This document shows positions 22,588-32,386 of a DNA stretch of 64,000 bases, piece after piece; position 1 is the first letter of the stretch; every line of letters starts with the position of its first letter. The notes below the pieces were generated by a model. That model had not been told where the DNA came from. It searched no databases and saw only the letters and a program-made list of their open reading frames with translations. This DNA comes from Tritrichomonas musculus (taxonomy: Eukaryota > Parabasalia > Tritrichomonadida > Tritrichomonadidae). The stretch lies in contig JAPFFF010000028.1 of the NCBI GenBank assembly GCA_039105265.1, positions 434,001-498,000 on the forward strand, in the 5' to 3' direction. The translations under genes were made by a program, and so were the position numbers.

Positions 22588-22619
22588 AGTATAGGCTTGG
22601 CGATAGCGGAGCCTATACT
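22588..22619. repeat. Perfect 10-bp-arm hairpin at Maverick remnant end
   Basis: AGTATAGGCT (22588-22597) and AGCCTATACT (22610-22619) are perfectly complementary around a 12-base GC-rich loop. This appears to be the outer end of the Maverick remnant, set in a GC-richer 100-bp zone. Confidence 0.7.
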
Positions 22620-22671
22620 ATACTACTAATTCACCATCACATTCATCAAAAAAGGTGAATGATTTTCTAAA

Positions 22672-22916
22672 GATATCTCAACTTTTCAGATTAGAACATC
22701 CAACATACAGCCCGGACTTAGCTCCCTGTGATTTCGGGCTGTTTGGAACAATGAAAGAAAATTTTGAAGATAAAGAATTTGAGACAGAAGAAGAACTTTT
22801 TGAAGCCATCATGTATTTTTTCAAATGAAAACCAAGATGATTTTGGATTTCACTTTTTGATACATGGATCAAACGTTTGGAAAAATGTATAGCATGTGAT
22901 GGAAACTACTTTAAAT
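22672..22916 (+). pseudogene. mariner-like transposase, C-terminal part
   Basis: In one frame: LEHPTYSPDLAPCDFGLFGT, the third catalytic Asp block of mariner, then a charged stretch KENFEDKEFETEEELFEAI, two in-frame stops, and SLFDTWIKRLEKC...DGNYFK, the usual mariner C-terminus. It continues the gene that begins at 20508. Confidence 0.8.
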
Positions 22917-23529
22917 AAACTTTCTTTTTATGTCATTATTATTTTATAAAAAACTATAAATTTTTTTTTTTCTGCAAAATTGTGGTCATTTAAAAAGTTT
23001 CATAAATTTGAACTCAATTTTTTTTTTAATGAAGTCGAATATTCTAGCAAATGTAAACTTTCTATGAAAATAAAACATCATAACTCCTTCTAATTCTCCA
23101 GAAAATTTGCAGATCGTCCTCGTAAGTATACCAAACTTTTCCGATTAAAATATTATTACTACTCTCAAATATGATACGAAAACTCTCTAAATATTAAATA
23201 AAAGAGAAGCATTAGTGATACTTTTCCAAAAATGATGCATTTATAGCATCCATTTCGAATATTTTATTTCCGCCATAATAAGAAAAAAATTAAAAGAAAA
23301 CGATTTTAATTAATTATAATGCATTATAATACACCATCAAGTTTTATTTGGGCTATTTATGGCCACTTTTTTGAATAAGAAAAAATTAATAATTTTTAAT
23401 TAATGATTCTTATTTTCAAGTTTTACATATTGATTCTTCAAAAAAAAATAGTGAAATTAATTAAGAAGAAATAATGCTCAAATAATAATAAAAATTATTT
23501 TTTTAATGAAAATGCTATCAAATGTTTTC
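22917..23529. other. Intergenic, AT-rich
   Basis: No gene. GGTCATTTAAAAAGTTT near 22984 resembles the complement of AAATTTTTAAAATGACT near 20450, a possible decayed terminal repeat pair of the second mariner; too weak to call. Confidence 0.4.
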
Positions 23530-24009
23530 TTAATGTTGGAAAGCACTCATAAGTTCTTCAAATGATAATCTTCCATTTCCATCAGCATCAAGGTTATTTA
23601 TAATATTTTGAACATCTTCTTTTGATAAAGGCTCTGGAGAAAAATAATTATAAAAAGCTCGAATTTCCTTTGCATCAAGATCACCGCTGTTATCATTATC
23701 TAATGTTGCAAATAACATTTTATGAAGGAGGTTAGGATCTTTATCAAGCTTTGAGAGGGCTTCACAGAATTTAACAAATTCTTTAAATGAGATTTGTCCA
23801 TTTCCATCTTCATCGAAAAGTCTAACTGCTAAATTTGCGAAATCTGCTGCGAAATTGTTTTGAGCCATAAAGATTTTTAATTCATTAGCATCAAGTTGTC
23901 CACTATGATCCTTATCTATAGAATCAAATTCTTGTCTAAGCTGTTTAAGTTCTTCTTCTGAAACTTTCCTCGATTTAGCTTTCTTTGATTTAACTCGCTT
24001 TGCAGGCAT
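23530..24009 (-). CDS. Four-EF-hand calcium-binding protein (calmodulin/centrin-like)
   Basis: 159 aa. A Lys/Arg-rich leader of ~18 residues precedes two EF-hand pairs. The four 12-residue loops are DKDHSGQLDANE (32-43), DEDGNGQISFKE (66-77), DNDNSGDLDAKE (104-115) and DADGNGRLSFEE (141-152); all carry Asp/Asn at positions 1, 3 and 5, Gly at 6 and Glu at 12, so four calcium sites are expected. Length is typical for calmodulin/centrin/CDPK-like sensors. The basic N-terminus resembles centrins, but caltractin-specific features cannot be confirmed by eye. Stand-alone gene; first ATG used. Confidence 0.93.
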   Translation of the reverse strand: MPAKRVKSKKAKSRKVSEEELKQLRQEFDSIDKDHSGQLDANELKIFMAQNNFAADFANLAVRLFDEDGNGQISFKEFVKFCEALSKLDKDPNLLHKMLFATLDNDNSGDLDAKEIRAFYNYFSPEPLSKEDVQNIINNLDADGNGRLSFEELMSAFQH

Positions 24010-24459
24010 AATAAATATATTTGAACATTCTCCAAAAAATTTGTTAGATATCGTCTTTTTTTATTTCATTCAAATTTCAATTAAATATAAAACAATCAAA
24101 ATATGGAGATATTTTTGAAAAATTCTTATTCAAAAGGTATAAAATCATTATTGTTGGTGATTAACGATGATTAATGTTGATAATACATTTTTAAATTGGA
24201 GAAAGAATTTGAATAATTATCTCACAATTGTTTCTTTGATAAATGTTAAATTTTGATATGAATTTCAAATTCAATTTCAAATAACAAAATATCGTAAAAA
24301 ATCCTAAATTCCTCACTCAAACAATTTAGACATATATATTAATAAGTCACATAAAAAAATAATAAAAAACAAATTTAAAAAATCTATTATTTGTTTAAAA
24401 ATCTAACTTTAAAGTCTCTAACTAAATCAACTTTCTATTAAATTCTAATTTTTATCCCT
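24010..24459. other. Intergenic spacer
   Basis: AT-rich spacer between two minus-strand genes; contains the promoter of the EF-hand gene. No further feature seen. Confidence 0.5.
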
Positions 24460-24879
24460 TTATTGTGGTGCACCGGCTAAATGGAACCATTTCCTGAAGC
24501 TAGCACCAACTTTTTCGGAGAATCCAACGATTGGTTTACCAGCGGCTTTATCAGTTTCGTGTAAAACTTCATCCTTGCAGCCTTCGCAATCATCAAGTGG
24601 CTTCTTTGCATCACCTTCTAAATTGCATGGTTCGTCATTATTGTTTTCACCACCTTCTGCTTTTGTCTCACCCTTCTTTTCCTCTGGTTTAGCTTCAGGC
24701 TTTGCCTCTTGATTATTGTCCTTTGCTTCAGTATCCTTCTTCATATTTTTGCTATTGTGCTTTAATTTAAACATATTCTTTAAATCAACCTTTGAGTGTG
24801 TTTTCTTAGCCTTTGCTTGATTAGCTTCGTCATGAGTATCATTCTCATTTACTTTAGTTTCTTCTTTAGTATCAGTCAT
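24460..24879 (-). CDS. Small highly charged protein, unknown function
   Basis: 139 aa, not recognised. The first ~90 residues are Lys/Glu/Asn-rich and low complexity (TKEETKVNENDTHDEANQAK; EAKPEAKPEEKK), probably disordered. The last ~50 are more ordered, with a short CEGC motif (99-102 region) and a C-terminal FSEKVGASFRKWFHLAGAP segment that could form an amphipathic helix. A clear Inr (TCATTTT, 24892-24898 on the minus strand) 12 bases before the ATG and codon use like the neighbouring genes support a real gene. No signal peptide or membrane segment. Confidence 0.75.
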   Translation of the reverse strand: MTDTKEETKVNENDTHDEANQAKAKKTHSKVDLKNMFKLKHNSKNMKKDTEAKDNNQEAKPEAKPEEKKGETKAEGGENNNDEPCNLEGDAKKPLDDCEGCKDEVLHETDKAAGKPIVGFSEKVGASFRKWFHLAGAPQ

Positions 24880-24891
24880 AATACTGTAAAT

Positions 24892-24898
24892 AAAATGA
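24892..24898 (-). promoter_or_regulatory. Inr initiator (TCATTTT)
   Basis: Canonical trichomonad initiator upstream of the 139-aa charged-protein gene, 12 bases before its ATG. Confidence 0.6.
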
Positions 24899-26483
24899 AG
24901 TTAAACAAAGCTTAGATTATCCCATTCTATAAAATTTGATAAACAATAGAAAAAGTTCTAATTTTTTCCTTTATTTTTCTGAAAATTAACGATAAAATAA
25001 AGGAAAATTTCAATAAGCTTTGAATTTTTTAAATAACTTTTTAAATCACTATTTAAAAAAATCAATAATCCTAACAAAACTCATTATATATTATTTCATA
25101 AATATTTTTATATTTTATAGATTATATCATATATTACATATATAAATATGTTTTAAAATTAATTTTAATATTATTAATCTAATAAATAATTTATTAAATT
25201 ATTCTTATGGTGATATATTTCTAACATACAAATTATTTAAATTGAATTTATTAAATTTTCAAATGAAAATAATAGACCTTTTTATAAAAAGAAATTTTTT
25301 TGCGATAAAGTATACTTTTTAGCTGGGCTTTTCTGTCCACAAAATTTTCGGTCCGTTTCTAACTTTTTAAAACAAGGCGTTACTTTTTATGGATATAAAG
25401 CTGCTATTTAAATCAATAAACTCTCAATTAATTGAAAAAAATTTCTATATAGAGCATTTTTTGGACGTTTTATATAATCATAAAATATTTAGCATTTTTG
25501 ATTGTTCTTACATATAGTTAAAGAATATTTTCTTATAGCGAAATTAATTGAATTTCATTTTTCAATAAAAATAACAATATTTTGAAATTTCATCAATAAA
25601 TAACTTATTATTATTATCTTTATTAGTTTTACAACTCTTAAAATATATATATTATAGGTATTTTTGAATCTAACATTTTATTTAACGAAGTTATTATAAT
25701 GTTTTTTTTTTAAAAAAAAAGTATTTGTGAAAAATCAATTCAAATTTTATTTATCGTTCTTTTAACCTTATCAATTTTAGAAAAATTTGAATTTATATTT
25801 GTTTTTAATAAGAACCAAATTATCATTTAATTTCATTTTTTTACAAAATGAACGATTAAATTTTATTCAAAAATATTTTTTTTTTTTTTGTTGTTGTATA
25901 TTTCAAAAGCTAAAGAGAACGGTAGAAACTTAGATGTATACGATTACTTGATATAAAAACATATTTTTTCATTAGGTTGATTTAAGGTACAAATCCAGTA
26001 CGTTATTTTTTGTAAGTGAGAACGTTTATTATTTGAATAGATGGGGGTCTTTGAAAAAGTTTAAATTGACAAGGTGTGTTTTTGACATTTATTTTACATT
26101 TTTCTTAATTCAATGACATGTTATGTAAAAAATAGTCAGATATTCGATTTTTTATATAACATGTCGATTTTTTCTTATAAAGTGTCAAAAAAAATGGCGG
26201 TTACGTAACGTACTGGATTTGTACCTTAAAGAACATTAAAAAATTTCCACTTTTTGAATGATATAAAACAATTAACGATCATATTTCACCAATTTTTTTC
26301 ATATAAGGTCAATAATTTTTTTGCGAATTTTAGGAATATAGGAGAGGCTCAAAAATTTTGAACTATATAGTCCTACTTATAAAACCACAGTTTTGTTTTC
26401 TTATCATAAAAAAAAATTAATATAATTTATTATTTATTATTTATTAATCTATTAATTCTATATAATTCTTACATTTAATCCCT
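24899..26483. other. Intergenic, AT-rich, with one MITE-like element
   Basis: No genes. Long A/T tracts and short slightly GC-richer patches near 25320-25380. The only structured part is the inverted-repeat element at 25982-26229. Confidence 0.55.
25982..26229. mobile_element. MITE with 24-bp perfect inverted ends and internal stem
   Basis: TTAAGGTACAAATCCAGTAC+GTTA (25982-26005) is perfectly repeated inverted at 26206-26229. Inside, ACATGTTATGTAAAAAAT and ATTTTTTATATAACATGT (about 26107-26165) form a second near-perfect stem. There is no ORF in 248 bp. The ends read TTAA-GGTAC...GTACC-TTAA, so the duplicated target could be TTAA (piggyBac-type) or TA (mariner-type, ends starting AGGT). Confidence 0.75.
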
Positions 26484-27779
26484 TCACTGTAATGAATCTT
26501 GGAAATGAATCAATTCATCTAAAACATCTCCTGCTTTCTTAGATGGATCTGCAGTCTTCAAGAAGTAAACCCAAGTATCGAAAATATCTTTAGCTGACTT
26601 GTTAGATAACCAAGCTGGTGAATATCTCATGTAAAGAACCAATTGATCCATATCACCATCTGTCTTAATTTTAGAGTAAGCTGTAGTTTGAAGGAATGGT
26701 CTTAAACCTTCTTCCTTACCAGCAACAGTCAGAGTAAAGTCTTTAATTGGAGAATGGAACTTAATTGGACCAACATTTGAAACGTGAGCAACTGGGCAAT
26801 AATCACGAAGTCTATCTACTTTATCGAGATATTCTTTGCAAATCCAATCACTATTATTAAGTATTGTGAAATTATCACGGAACTTCTGGTTAATTTCACC
26901 AATTGTCATTCCTGGTAATGGATGTTGGACACAAAGTGCGAAATCAGTGAAAGCATTACCGAAATGATGATCGAAGTGTTTGGCAAGCCTTCTTAAATCA
27001 TAACAACTTTGAACACCAATTGGTCCCCATTTCCTATTTTTAGCATTAACGGCCAATGCAAGACCTGTCCATAAGTATTCACTCATATGATCTGTTTTAC
27101 CAGTCTTTGCATGGTAAATGTGTGGTGAAAGTCCGCTATCTGGCATTTCATATTGCAAACGTGGAGGGAAAAGTTTATATGTATCTGGTAATGTAACAAC
27201 TTCTTGTGTGTTTAAGAATGTCATATCACCGTTTTGAAATTTAGGCCATTTCTTTTCATATTCTGATTTATTCTTTAAAAAGTCATCAAATCTTTCCTTT
27301 AAAACATTTGGATCAGTTAATGGATCACCTGTCATTGGTGCAATATCTTTGAACATATGATCTTTTGATGGATCTTGAATATCACTTAATACATTGAAAC
27401 AATAATCACCATCATTGACGGCATGATTGACATTAACACAAACTCTAGTTTCATCTGCTGCAATTGATGCAAGAGCATAATCTGCATTAGGAGTAAAGTT
27501 GTTGTAGATCCAATCACAAACATTGTACAAGTTTGTTAAATTCTTTGGAATCTTGTGAATTGTAATACTTTCTGGTGTTTGATTATTGTAAACTAAATTT
27601 GTACCATCTGATTTAATGAAAAGACCTTGTGTTGCATTAAACACTTTTCTAAATATTTCTGGCATATATTTTGGATCTTCAACTTCAATACAATAAATAT
27701 TATTAAACCGATGAAGCTGTTCATTGGCAAAAAGCCTCTCGGTTTCATTCATCTTCCTTTTAGTAATAGTAGATAACAT
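26484..27779 (-). CDS. CoA-dependent acyltransferase-fold protein (condensation/BAHD/CAT-like)
   Basis: 431 aa from the ATG at 27779. An ATG 63 bases further upstream is rejected because the Inr TCACTTT (27801-27807, minus strand) lies between them. NHAVNDGDYC (118-127) carries the HxxxDG catalytic motif of the chloramphenicol acetyltransferase/condensation/BAHD superfamily (H119, D123, G124), and a DLRRLA segment follows near residue 275. Two-lobed length of ~430 aa fits the superfamily. It would transfer an acyl group from a CoA thioester to an alcohol or amine; the substrate is unknown. No signal peptide or carrier-protein domain is visible, so a free-standing cytosolic enzyme is likely. 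An O-acetyltransferase (alcohol acetyltransferase-like) is the closest guess. Confidence 0.75.
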   Translation of the reverse strand: MLSTITKRKMNETERLFANEQLHRFNNIYCIEVEDPKYMPEIFRKVFNATQGLFIKSDGTNLVYNNQTPESITIHKIPKNLTNLYNVCDWIYNNFTPNADYALASIAADETRVCVNVNHAVNDGDYCFNVLSDIQDPSKDHMFKDIAPMTGDPLTDPNVLKERFDDFLKNKSEYEKKWPKFQNGDMTFLNTQEVVTLPDTYKLFPPRLQYEMPDSGLSPHIYHAKTGKTDHMSEYLWTGLALAVNAKNRKWGPIGVQSCYDLRRLAKHFDHHFGNAFTDFALCVQHPLPGMTIGEINQKFRDNFTILNNSDWICKEYLDKVDRLRDYCPVAHVSNVGPIKFHSPIKDFTLTVAGKEEGLRPFLQTTAYSKIKTDGDMDQLVLYMRYSPAWLSNKSAKDIFDTWVYFLKTADPSKKAGDVLDELIHFQDSLQ

Positions 27780-27800
27780 TTTATATAGAGTTAAAAAATA

Positions 27801-27807
27801 AAAGTGA
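27801..27807 (-). promoter_or_regulatory. Inr initiator (TCACTTT) deciding the start
   Basis: TCACTTT on the minus strand, 21 bases before ATG 27779. Its position excludes the longer reading that starts at 27842. Confidence 0.6.
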
Positions 27808-28243
27808 ACCAAAAATTCCCATTTTTGATGAATGATTAGCAAATTAAATTGATATTACAATTCTTTTTTATCTCCTTTTTGATACATTCAATTTTTTTTA
27901 TCTATAACCAAATAGCGTATCAAAAATGAATGATCATTTAAATTTTCCTATCAATTATCAACTACAAAAAAATAATGATCGAAACTTGCTTTTTTCATTT
28001 CTTATTCATATATGTCTTTTAATAACCATGTTCAAGAGAATTCATCATAATTTCGCATCAAATCGATATCAACTTTTTCAGAATGACTAAATATAATAAA
28101 CTATTCAAACACAAATCGAAACATTCTTTTTTAAATATCTTACTATTTCTTTATTAATAATCATCTTACTATATATTGATTCATTTATTATCAATAAGTA
28201 AATATAATACAAATATTATTTTCATTATTATCAGTTGAAAAAT
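27808..28243. other. Intergenic spacer
   Basis: AT-rich; no gene or repeat recognised. Confidence 0.5.
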
Positions 28244-29432
28244 TTAAATCTTATTCATTTCGTTTTCTTTTCTTGGCTTTCTAACAAACAAAAAGAGAAG
28301 AGCTCCAAGTGATAGACCACAAATATCAAACAACCAAAGTCCGTATTTAAAGCCATCTTTATGCCACAGACCGGAAAAAATTTGAAGAGTCCCACATTTG
28401 TCTACAATTTTTCCGGTCAGTGGCATAAAGATAATAGATGATAAAAACGCAAAACAATTCAAGCAACCGCTTGCAGATGCTCCTTGTGATGGATGGAATA
28501 ACTCAATACCATGAGGATATGCAATAACTCCAACAACAGGAAAATTCAGTTTTTCTTTATTCACTTTTTCAATAAAAACTAAATAAAAATAATGGAATTA
28601 TAGTAGAAAAAAAAAAAATTGTGTGATCCGATTCTTTTAGAGGTTACCTCTAAATGAACCAAAAATTTGAATTCGAAAAAATAGTTTTAAAATTAGACAA
28701 CAATTGATTGAACCTTTCTTTAAACGACATTTCGTTCACGTTTGATGTGAGGCTATCATTAATTGGCTGATAATTATAAACAATTGGATTTCTGCGAACA
28801 AAAATTAATGTCAATAAGGCCAAAAAAACAGCTAAAATTGCAATTAAAATAAAACACCATCTCCAGCCAATTTGTTGAGCTAATAACGTTAGCGGTGTTT
28901 GTACCAGAAAATTGCCAAAACCAGCAATGAATAGGAAAAGTCCAAGCATGCGTGAATAGTATTTAAGAGGAAACCAATTCATGATGATTCGCGTACAAGG
29001 AGAGTAAATCAGACCACATCCCGCACCTACAATAATTCTACCAATGCAACCAACAAAAAACGACTTGCTAAGACCACAAATGACAGCCCCTACTGATGAG
29101 ACAATCATGCTGCTACCAATTATGAAGGATGGCTCTGAAAACATCTGCGAGAAGTCCTGCAAAAAATTGCAATATGGAAAAAGGAATATAAAACATTGAA
29201 GTAAAAATACCTAATTGGGATACTTTGACATGATAGACTTTAGCAAGCTCATCAGTAACAACAGTAGGACATGATCGCTGAAAGAATACAATTATATCAA
29301 CAAATGAGATTGTTGTAAATATAAATATTCTTCTGATTTGAAAAAAGGTTTATTTTTGGGAAAGAGAGGTTCTATAGGAAGAGAATCTTGGTTTTCTGAA
29401 AGTGAAATTATAGAATTTGTTTTACTTTGCAT
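28244..29432 (-). pseudogene. Major facilitator superfamily transporter, decayed
   Basis: Pieces in three frames form one transporter. N-terminus from ATG 29432 (MQSKTNSIISLSENQDS), a frame change at a T-run near 29345, then first helix FTTISFVDIIVFF and AGLLAD. Another frame change near 29150 leads into a long open stretch (29162-28650) with typical MFS helices: IGSSMIVSSVGAVICGLS, GRIIVGAGCGLIYSPC and the WRWCFILIAILAVFLALLTL helix after the central-loop side. About 85 disrupted bases follow, then a C-terminal part (28564-28244) with three helices and a basic end (RKPRKENE). Roughly 80-100 residues around helices 7-8 are missing. Substrate unknown. Confidence 0.82.
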
Positions 29433-30602
29433 TGTTTTTTTATTTTTTGAATGAATTTATTCAATAAAATTGTGAAAAAAATTTCTATAAACCAATACAA
29501 ACTTTATCAAATTTATTTATAAAGTAGTCAATTTTGTTTTAATTTGAGGGGATTTGTCTCAAATTTATAAATGATGAAAGTAATTTTGAATCTCAATGTG
29601 ATTCGAAAGAATTTTATCAAATTCCATATAACATAACTCCTGTTCACTGACAAGTTAATTCATCTTTTCACAAAGTTCATCAATCAGATCCAATATTTAA
29701 TTTTTTGGTCACTTTATCCGAAAAAGTGGCACACATCACCGAAAACGCATGATATAAATGTCATAAGACAAGTACAGAAGCCATTATTAAAAAAAAAAAA
29801 AAATTGGATAAAAAAAGATTCTAAAATAATTAATACAACAAAATTTTTTAGGGGTGGATCATCTATATTTGACATTAAGATTTTTGAATTCAATTACAGT
29901 TATAATTTCTGGTGGTTTGTATCTTGACCCCAAAAAAATTGGCATGCCAACAATTAATCATTTTTTCAATATTTGACATAATAGGAGATAAAAAAAATTT
30001 GATGAAAAAACAAGGATTATGGTTCATTGACGATAATTTGCAATGCAAGACAGATAAATATCCTGGAATTGTTTGTTTTAAGGTCTGAAAGAAAAATATA
30101 ATATATTCAATAATAATCATTAGTGACTCTTTATTTCAAATTACATTTTATATAGAAAATGCAAGACATATTTATTAATGTTTTATATTTTTTTATCTTT
30201 TCTAGTGACGAGCATCACTTGAATATGCTGTCTAAGATTTCAATAAAATATCAAATAAAAATATTTTTTCTTAGTGATTTTTTCCAATAATAGATATACT
30301 TTGGAAATAGAATAGGAAGTTACAAATGAAAGAATTGTTATCAATCCCAAAGTATAATCATATATTGAAATATTAATTATTATCTTTCAAAATATTTTCA
30401 AAAAAATGATCGTTGGTTTTGTTCATGCAAATTTTATGGCATTTTTCTATTTTTGATTCTAGTAATACCCAGCCCATTTTTTTTTCCATTTTGAAAGATG
30501 GCAATTTTTTTTTCAATTTTGAAAGGTGGAAAATTTTTTGTGAAAAATCAAATTTTTTCTAAACTGACGATATGGAATCATATCAAATTTTAATAAGTTC
30601 AA
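29433..30602. other. Intergenic, AT-rich
   Basis: No supported gene. A 76-codon minus frame (29890-30120) has no initiator and chance composition. Near 30475-30540 a ~35-base unit (CCATTTTGAAAGaTGG...) is imperfectly duplicated. Confidence 0.5.
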
Positions 30603-31265
30603 ATGATTACTGACCTTCAAAATAAAGTAAAAGAGCTAGAGAATAAAATTGAACAAAAAGATCATCAAATAAAAGAGCTTCAGAATGATTTATCCGTCAT
30701 TTATGAACTTTTTCTCCCAGACATATTAGAAAAGTCATACAAAAAGGTAACTTACTACATTCCAATTAAAAAAGCATGGGAAATGATCGAAAACAATAAA
30801 GAATGGATTTTAAGGGACAGTCCAAATGGATATATTAAAGTTAAAGTCGACTCAGTTTATAAAGATTGGTCTTCATGCTATCCAATAAACTTGTTTAACG
30901 GGAATATTATAGAAAATACTAATGATTATGGGTGGGCTTCAAAGCCATCTCTACCTGCTTGTATACAAATTGAATTTCAAAATCCTCTTGTGGTCAACAT
31001 TATATCGATGACATCGAGAACCAGTTCTTCAGATATCAGTCAATCACCACGTACCTTTAATGTATATGGTAAAAACAAAGACGGTGAATTTCATATTATT
31101 GGATCATTTAAAGATGAGAAATGGAATGTAACCGAAAATAAACTTTTTAGACTTTATAATTCAACGCCTTTCAATTTTTATAAAATTGAATTTACTGAAA
31201 CAATGGGCCAAACTGATGTATCATTTGTTGAATTAAATCTAGGTTATATCAAATTTAATCAGTGA
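30603..31265 (+). CDS. Coiled coil + discoidin (F5/8 type C)-like domain protein
   Basis: 220 aa. Residues 1-40 form a short heptad coiled coil (LQNKVKELENKIEQKDHQIK). Residues ~60-215 resemble the F5/8 type C/galactose-binding-like beta sandwich: GWASKPSLPACIQIEFQNPL (strand plus the 'lining' Pro), NIISMTSRTSSSD, SPRTFNVYGKNKDGEFHII, KLFRLYNSTPFNFYKIEFTE. In trichomonads such domains are common, often next to BTB or ankyrin domains, as intracellular modules; carbohydrate or protein binding is inferred. No signal peptide, so cytosolic. The coiled coil suggests oligomers. Confidence 0.78.
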   Translation: MITDLQNKVKELENKIEQKDHQIKELQNDLSVIYELFLPDILEKSYKKVTYYIPIKKAWEMIENNKEWILRDSPNGYIKVKVDSVYKDWSSCYPINLFNGNIIENTNDYGWASKPSLPACIQIEFQNPLVVNIISMTSRTSSSDISQSPRTFNVYGKNKDGEFHIIGSFKDEKWNVTENKLFRLYNSTPFNFYKIEFTETMGQTDVSFVELNLGYIKFNQ

Positions 31266-32386
31266 TCTTAAATTTTTTAGCATTCATCTTTTCTGAAGAA
31301 CAAAATAAATTGATCTTTAAAAATAAAAATTTTATTTTCTTCTGAAGAACAAAAATTTTATATTAGCACATACAACTTTTTCAGAAGAAAATAATCATCC
31401 ATTTTTTCGAGCTTTATTTTACATAGAAAAGATTAAAAGTTCTTTGTATTTTTTATTGATTTTTTAATTTATGCCATTTAGAGTATATGTTAAACGCGAA
31501 ATAATCGAAAATTTTCAAAAATGAGATTACTATTTGATTAATATTTATATTTAAAAATGGTTGATATAGATAATCAATTGGCTTAATGGGATTCCTAAAT
31601 TGATATAATTTAGGATTTAATGGTTAAAATCAGTATTAAACAAGAAAACAAATATTTTTAAATTATTTTAAAGGAATAAAAAAAGCATGAATAGCGGTCA
31701 TGATTTTTTGTTTTAAAAGTATTAATTTTAATTTCTCAAAAAGTTTATTTAAACCATATATTCATACAAAAAGTTCTCTGTGCTGCAGAACTGTGCTAAA
31801 AAATTACACATTAATATATTTTAATATTTAAAATAGCCAGAAAATATTTTCATCCAATGATCATTATTTTTATTTATTTTCGACATTAAAATGATTATCT
31901 TTTGTATCTATTATATAAGCATAGATATTATTGAGTTTGATATATATTAATTGGTTGAAAATAATTAACATACCCACCTATTTTGTGTTCTGTCACCATT
32001 ATCTTCTCCTTCTTCATTCCAAATATATTTACTCCTTTTGCAAAAAATATTCTTTTGTAATGAATCCATTGAAGTTTTATATTAAAGTATCGTCAAAAAG
32101 TTCTTTACGACAGAAAAAAGTCCTTTACGGTGAAGTCATTCATTCAAATTTCCATAAAATCGAGAAAATATAATAAATATTAACGATTACAAAAAAGTAT
32201 TTATATTTGACCTTTTTTTTATTTTGGTGAAGGACTATTTCTGTAGTAAAATTTTTTTCAAACTTTTTGTGAATTTTCACTTCACCATAAAGTACTTTCC
32301 ACATAAAGGCTAAATGAAAATCATTCTATTTAATAAGTTTTTAGACATTGCTCCATATCATTATAAAATACATTCTGCATAATAAA
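31266..32386. other. Intergenic, AT-rich
   Basis: Short direct repeats of TTCTGAAGAACAAAA occur at 31290-31350. An 80-codon frame at 31931-32173 lacks family resemblance and is not called. Confidence 0.5.

Larger units (their letters stand above)
21036..22620. mobile_element. Maverick/Polinton remnant inside a mariner copy
   Basis: A 1.6-kb segment lies between the two halves of the mariner transposase and carries, on the minus strand, the start of an integrase gene and an upstream virion-type gene in Maverick-like order. On the right it ends in a hairpin (22588-22619) that reads from outside as AGTATAGGCTCC..., and Maverick ends typically begin with AG. The left edge is the poly-A junction. 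So it is a truncated Maverick end, not a full element. Confidence 0.65.

Noticed and set aside
27780-27842. 21-residue N-terminal extension of the acyltransferase-like protein
   Set aside because: The initiator TCACTTT lies inside the extension, so transcripts start downstream of that ATG.
31931-32173. 80-codon frame in intergenic DNA
   Set aside because: No family resemblance or promoter; AT-driven composition.
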